Shown here one piece after another: positions 25,430 to 29,239 of a stretch of DNA of 29,239 nt; the stretch's first letter is position 1, and every line of letters starts with the position of its first letter. The translations under genes were made by a program, and so were the position numbers. Source of the stretch: CAVQEK01 sp964596645 (GTDB lineage Bacteria; Bacteroidota; Bacteroidia; Cytophagales; Cyclobacteriaceae). Where the stretch lies: assembly GCA_964596645.1 (NCBI GenBank), contig CAZQVB010000047.1, positions 1 to 29,239 of the forward strand, in the 5' to 3' direction. The notes below the pieces were generated by a model. It was not told where the DNA came from. It worked only from the letters and a program-made list of their open reading frames with translations, and ran no database searches.

Positions 25430-28400
25430 ATGATAATAATCTATACACATTCGTTCAAAGCATCTTTACCCGCTGCCTTTTTGGTCGTTTGGCTAATGAC
25501 CTGCTGTGCGGGTTTGCTTACCATACAAAGCGCCAGCGGCAAAAGTCTGGCGGCTTTCCAAACCCGTACAATGCCCGCAGACTTGCACGGCGCACCCGGT
25601 GTATTGCATTTCACGCCTGAAGACCACCACGCAGATGAGCAGTTTTGGGCAATGGCTGAAGACGCTGAGGGCATACGCTACTTTGGAAACAACAATGGCC
25701 TATTGGTGTACGACGGCGAGCGATGGCACAAAGTAGAGCTGCCCAACGGCTCTACCGTGCGCAGCCTCTTGTATGCCTCCGACGGCAGGCTGTACGCCGG
25801 AGGCTACAATGAAATAGGCACTGTGCAGCGGGATGAGTACGGTCAATATTTCTTTCAATCCATCTTGAGCCAACTCAGCCTGCAAGGCAGCGACATGCAG
25901 GATGTGTGGCAAATAAGCGAAGCGCAGGGCTATATTATCTTTCGCAGCTTTGACCTGCTCATCGCGCTTGCTGATAACAAATCAGTGACTTTGCCGGCGA
26001 CAGACCGCTTTGGCTTTAGCAGTGTGGTCAATGGGCAATTTTATATCACCGATGGCTGGGGCCTCAAGCGGCTCGACCTTCAGCACATGAAATTTGAAAA
26101 AATACTGCCGGCCGTGCATTATGCCCATCAGGAGGTCAGTGGCATACTGCCCGGCCATACCAACAGCGAGTTGGTACTCTTTACCAAGCCAGGCTATGTG
26201 CACACCATCAATCCGGCAGCCCGGGCAGTGGTCACTACGCACGATCATCTGTTGAAGGAAAATGATCAGATATTCAGTACGCTCAAGGCTAATGACGGCC
26301 GGTACTACCTCGGTACCATCAACAATAGAATAATAACCCTTGAACAAACAGCGCATGGCCTGGCCAATACCGGCAATGACTATAAGCTGCAAGACAATAC
26401 CGTGCTTGGGCTTTACCAGACAGCCAATGGCAACATATGGGCACTGCTCAACAAGGGCCTGGACTGCATTCAAATGGCAGCCCCTGTCACCATCATTTTT
26501 GAAGGGGCCGCAGTATATGATGCCATCATTTATCAACACCACCTGTATCTGGCCACCAATCGAGGTGTATACCGCGCCCCCTTAAAAGCAAGTAGCGATA
26601 ATCAGGCATTATACGGACATGACTTCGAGATGGTAGATAAGCTGGAGGCGCAGGCATGGTCGCTGAGCATCATCAAAGACCAACTGATAGTGGCGCACGA
26701 CAAAGGGGTGTGGGTGGTAGATGGTGCGCAATCATACAAGGTAGAAGGCACCAACGGCATATGGAAGGTGATACCCATAGCCGGCGAAACGAACAAATAC
26801 TTCGCCTGCGCCTATGATGGCCTGCTGCTGTTGGCCTTCGAAAATGGCCGGTTGATGATGAAAAACAGAATAGAAGGCTTCGACATTTCGAGCCGCGACA
26901 TATCGCAAATAGGTGAAGAAAAAATGTTTTGGATATGCCACGGGTATAAGGGGGTATACCGGATAAAGCTCGATGACGATTTAATGCGCACGATGGCCAT
27001 GGAGCACTACACGGAAGAAAGCGGCCTGCCCGGCGCCTTTCATGTGAATCTTAGTAGTTGGCAGGGCGAAAATGTGTTTACTACCAGAGATGGCATCTAC
27101 AGTTATGTACCCAAGACCAACCGTTTTATTCGCCACCAAAGGCTCACCAAAATTCTGGGCGCCAATGCTGCCATTCGTGCACTGATGGATGGGCCTCGCC
27201 GTACGTGGTTTTTGCAGAACGATGAGCTGGGATATTTCGAGGTGGACAGCACCAGTCTCCCAGTGTATATAGGGCACTTGGCTGAGGTCAGTGGCGCGCT
27301 GAATGAAGCGATGCCCCTGCTGCTGCCAACGAACAATAACCGTGTACTGATCGGCACGAACAACGGCCTCTACCGGTTCGATCTGAGTATGAATGACCGA
27401 CAACAGAGGGGGAATACGCGGATCACAGAAGTGCGATATACAGCTAAGGACAAGAGCACGAAGTATGTGCCGCTGCACACTGATGACAGAATGACCCGTT
27501 TCCCACATCACGCCCGCTCTATACATTTTCAGTATGCCACACCTTCCGCACAACACCTGGCGGACATTCAGTATAGCCACCTGCTGGAAAATGCGGAAAA
27601 TGAATGGTCTGAATGGACTGAGGAGGCAGAGATTGAATATAATTACTTAAAACACGGCCATTATACTTTTAAGGTGCGCTCAAGAAGCGCGCTTGGAAAT
27701 ACGTATGATATGGCTCAATTTGAGTTCGAGATAAACCCGCCCTGGTACCTGACAGCATTATCAAAAGCAATTTTTACGCTGTTGGCCATCGTACTCCTAT
27801 TTGCCTCACTTGTACTCATGCGCCGCATCATCCGCAACATCAGGCTGGAAGAGCAGAAAATGCGGCGTGTGCTGGAGCTCGAGTTGCAGCAAATGAAGCT
27901 GGAGCAGGAGAAGAAGTTGATCATTCAAGACAAGCAAAAACTCGAGTACGACGTAGTGAACAAGAGTAAAGAACTGGCCAATTACACCATGCTGCTGGTG
28001 AACAAGAAGGATCTGCTCAATGATATAGAGAAAGAGCTGAGTGAATTAAAAAAGGTGAGCAAAAATGCTCAGGTAGTCGCGAAAATTAAATCAATTGCGC
28101 GCAGCATAAAGATGAACTTGCAGGATGAGGGCCATTTGCGCCTCTTCGACACCAACTTCGAAAAGGCACATCAAGAGTTTTTTCATGAAATAAAAACAAA
28201 ATACCCCGACCTGACACAGAAGGAGCTGCGCCTGTGCGGATTTGTGAAGATGAACCTGACGAATAAGGAAATAGCCTCCATACTCAACATATCCGTACGG
28301 GGCGTAGAGACGGCCCGCTACCGGCTGCGAAAGCGCCTGAGCATACACCACGATGTGAACATGGTAGAATTCCTGGAGAAGGTTTCATCCACGGCAGAAG

Positions 28401-28477
28401 AAGGGGTGGAGATTAGCTCAAGGCTGAAAGCTGAAAGCTCAAAGGAAAAGTGGATTGGTGGATTGGTGGATTCGTAG
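25430..28477 (+). CDS. Membrane-bound Reg_prop/Y_Y_Y sensor with LuxR-type HTH (PUL-2 regulator)
   Basis: The product (1015 aa) joins a periplasmic sensor directly to a DNA-binding domain without a kinase. An N-terminal hydrophobic segment (AAFLVVWLMTCCAGLL) is followed by a beta-propeller region (about 60-690, motifs such as GIRYFGNNNGLLVYDG and VLIGTNNGLYRFDL). A Y_Y_Y domain (about 713-772), a membrane segment (about 778-800) and a long coiled coil (about 805-915, rich in E/K/L/Q) come next. A LuxR-type HTH from LTQKELRLCGF (928) to about 975 (NLTNKEIASILNISVRGVETARYRLRKRL) completes it. It is divergent from susC-2, so it most likely controls that operon. How a membrane-tethered LuxR protein signals is inferred. 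The last 20 residues (996-1015) are encoded by the downstream tandem repeat and are probably not ancestral. Confidence 0.92.
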   Translation: MIIIYTHSFKASLPAAFLVVWLMTCCAGLLTIQSASGKSLAAFQTRTMPADLHGAPGVLHFTPEDHHADEQFWAMAEDAEGIRYFGNNNGLLVYDGERWHKVELPNGSTVRSLLYASDGRLYAGGYNEIGTVQRDEYGQYFFQSILSQLSLQGSDMQDVWQISEAQGYIIFRSFDLLIALADNKSVTLPATDRFGFSSVVNGQFYITDGWGLKRLDLQHMKFEKILPAVHYAHQEVSGILPGHTNSELVLFTKPGYVHTINPAARAVVTTHDHLLKENDQIFSTLKANDGRYYLGTINNRIITLEQTAHGLANTGNDYKLQDNTVLGLYQTANGNIWALLNKGLDCIQMAAPVTIIFEGAAVYDAIIYQHHLYLATNRGVYRAPLKASSDNQALYGHDFEMVDKLEAQAWSLSIIKDQLIVAHDKGVWVVDGAQSYKVEGTNGIWKVIPIAGETNKYFACAYDGLLLLAFENGRLMMKNRIEGFDISSRDISQIGEEKMFWICHGYKGVYRIKLDDDLMRTMAMEHYTEESGLPGAFHVNLSSWQGENVFTTRDGIYSYVPKTNRFIRHQRLTKILGANAAIRALMDGPRRTWFLQNDELGYFEVDSTSLPVYIGHLAEVSGALNEAMPLLLPTNNNRVLIGTNNGLYRFDLSMNDRQQRGNTRITEVRYTAKDKSTKYVPLHTDDRMTRFPHHARSIHFQYATPSAQHLADIQYSHLLENAENEWSEWTEEAEIEYNYLKHGHYTFKVRSRSALGNTYDMAQFEFEINPPWYLTALSKAIFTLLAIVLLFASLVLMRRIIRNIRLEEQKMRRVLELELQQMKLEQEKKLIIQDKQKLEYDVVNKSKELANYTMLLVNKKDLLNDIEKELSELKKVSKNAQVVAKIKSIARSIKMNLQDEGHLRLFDTNFEKAHQEFFHEIKTKYPDLTQKELRLCGFVKMNLTNKEIASILNISVRGVETARYRLRKRLSIHHDVNMVEFLEKVSSTAEEGVEISSRLKAESSKEKWIGGLVDS

Positions 28478-28655
28478 AATGGTAGAATGGGGAAAATGAG
28501 CTCAAGGCTGAAAGCTGAAAGCTCAAAGGAAAATTCGATTGTAGGATTCGTAGATTCGTAGACTGGTGGATTGGTAGAATGGTGAAAATGAGCTCAAGGG
28601 TGAAAGCTGAAAGCTCAAAGGAAAAGTGGATTGGTGGATTGGAAGAGGGATGAAA
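28415..28655. repeat. Three-copy 84-92-bp tandem repeat overlapping the regulator 3' end
   Basis: Copies begin at 28415, 28499 and 28591, each with a conserved head of about 31 bp (AGCTCAAGGCTGAAAGCTGA continuing to CTCAAAGG). The tails are degenerate and built from short words such as GGATTGGTGGATT and GTAGAATGG. Copy 1 is inside the regulator's coding sequence. There are no unique spacers, so it is not a CRISPR array; it resembles a minisatellite. Confidence 0.85.
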
Positions 28656-28965
28656 TGGGAGTGTTCATTTAACTGTGTCACTAGTTAAAAATCGGTCTTC
28701 AAAGTACGCGTGAAGATCTCGTCGGATGGATGACCGGCTAAAGCAAAAGCCAATCTATTCCATGGTCTGTGGCCCAATGAACATTTAGCACCACCGGAAT
28801 GCTGTCTTTTAGCCAGCAGATTGCTTCGTTTCGCTCTCAAAGACGGAGGATGGAGGCCCTCTCTCAGCAGTCATGCTGAACTTGTTTCAGTATCTGTCGG
28901 CTATTGGCAATGGCCTTAATGAATGCGCGTCGGCCATTCAAAACAGCTGGCTTGCAACCATTTCC

Positions 28966-28988
28966 ATGGTCTGTGCCCCACAGACCAT
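28966..28988. repeat. 10-bp inverted repeat with 3-nt loop; half-site repeated about 200 bp upstream
   Basis: ATGGTCTGTG and CACAGACCAT pair perfectly around CCC. The word TTCCATGGTCTGTG also occurs alone at 28758-28771, suggesting a REP-like family. Confidence 0.6.
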
Positions 28989-29040
28989 TTCGTGTGCCTG
29001 GCCCAGCGCGCATGCCATCATTTAATTGACAAGATTTTTA

Positions 29041-29075
29041 GTTCTTTCTTTTCATCAACTGGAAAAGAAATGAAC
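29041..29075. repeat. AT-rich hairpin
   Basis: GTTCTTTCTTTTC and GAAAAGAAATGAAC pair over 13 bp with one bulged base around the 8-nt loop ATCAACTG. It could be a terminator-like or REP-like element; no gene ends immediately next to it in the window. Confidence 0.5.
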
Positions 29076-29239
29076 AGCCACGGCCTGTCTGCATCTTCTA
29101 AAGCATTTTGATGTCTATATCAATGTTAAGGCTTTTCACTGCCCATGCTTCCAAAAGTCTTCAGCTCCACACCGCCAGCTTGCTGCTTTTCACTCCACGG
29201 GCCGTGGGGCCGCGTCATGTCACTCCGAAACTGACGAAA

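Larger units (their letters stand above)
28656..29239. other. Non-coding, inverted-repeat-rich segment
   Basis: No convincing gene is seen on either strand; short frames (for example plus 28923-29111) lack protein-like composition. Structures seen are CTGAA-CTTGT-TTCAG near 28877, ATGGTCTGTG-CCC-CACAGACCAT at 28966-28988 with a related half-site near 28762, and GTTCTTTCTTTTC pairing with GAAAAGAAATGAAC at 29041-29075. This looks like accumulated dispersed intergenic repeats rather than a gene relic. Confidence 0.55.

Noticed and set aside
28415..28655. CRISPR array
   Set aside because: Repeat units are long, adjacent, with degenerate low-complexity tails, no unique spacers, and no cas genes are nearby.
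28923..29111. Small plus-strand gene (62 codons)
   Set aside because: It spans two inverted repeats, has unusual composition, and shows no promoter or neighbour support.

Overview
The window looks like a chromosomal segment of a polysaccharide-degrading member of the Bacteroidota, probably Cytophagia-like. The reasons are two SusC/SusD pairs, two very large sensor regulators with Reg_prop propellers and Y_Y_Y domains, Bacteroidota-type -7 promoter boxes (TAnnTTTG), and lipoprotein signals on the SusD, GH16 and sulfatase products. Genus cannot be fixed from sequence reading alone.

Layout. 1-90: 3' part of a tRNA-Phe and its terminator. 91-327: no intact gene, but a 28-bp perfect palindrome and a protein-like open frame downstream of the next gene. 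325-1674 (-): an RsuA/RluB-family pseudouridine synthase with a long 14-residue-repeat N-terminus. 1896-3470 (+): a sulfatase lipoprotein. 3595-5556 (+): a nucleotide-sugar dehydrogenase and an abutting HAD hydrolase.

5780-16853 (+) is a first polysaccharide utilization locus (PUL-1): a hybrid two-component sensor (HTCS) of about 1356 residues, a frameshifted susC, a susD, and a secreted right-handed beta-helix protein with no recognised catalytic motif. 16863-25075 (-) is a second PUL (PUL-2): susC (with two compensating indels and a stop), susD, a GH16 endo-glucanase with the laminarinase-type EIDIME active site, and a GH3 exo-acting beta-glucosidase. PUL-2 is flanked by a divergent regulator (25430-28477, +) that has the same type of periplasmic sensor but a LuxR-type DNA-binding output instead of histidine kinase/receiver/AraC modules. 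GH16 plus GH3 plus SusCD is the classical minimal set for beta-1,3-glucan (laminarin). The substrate of PUL-1 is not evident.

The two PULs converge, with only 9 bp between the beta-helix stop codon and the GH3 stop codon, and the two regulators lie at the outer ends. 28415-29239 is repeat-rich: an 84-92-bp tandem repeat starts inside the 3' end of the second regulator and supplies its last 20 codons, followed by about 590 bp of non-coding sequence with several inverted repeats.

The points most worth a second look are: indels confined to both susC genes while all other coding sequence is intact; the PUL-1 beta-helix protein as an unassigned enzyme or binder; regulator output swapping; the repeat-derived regulator C-terminus; the disordered repeat tail on the pseudouridine synthase; and the tandem hairpin-like repeats between gh16 and gh3.
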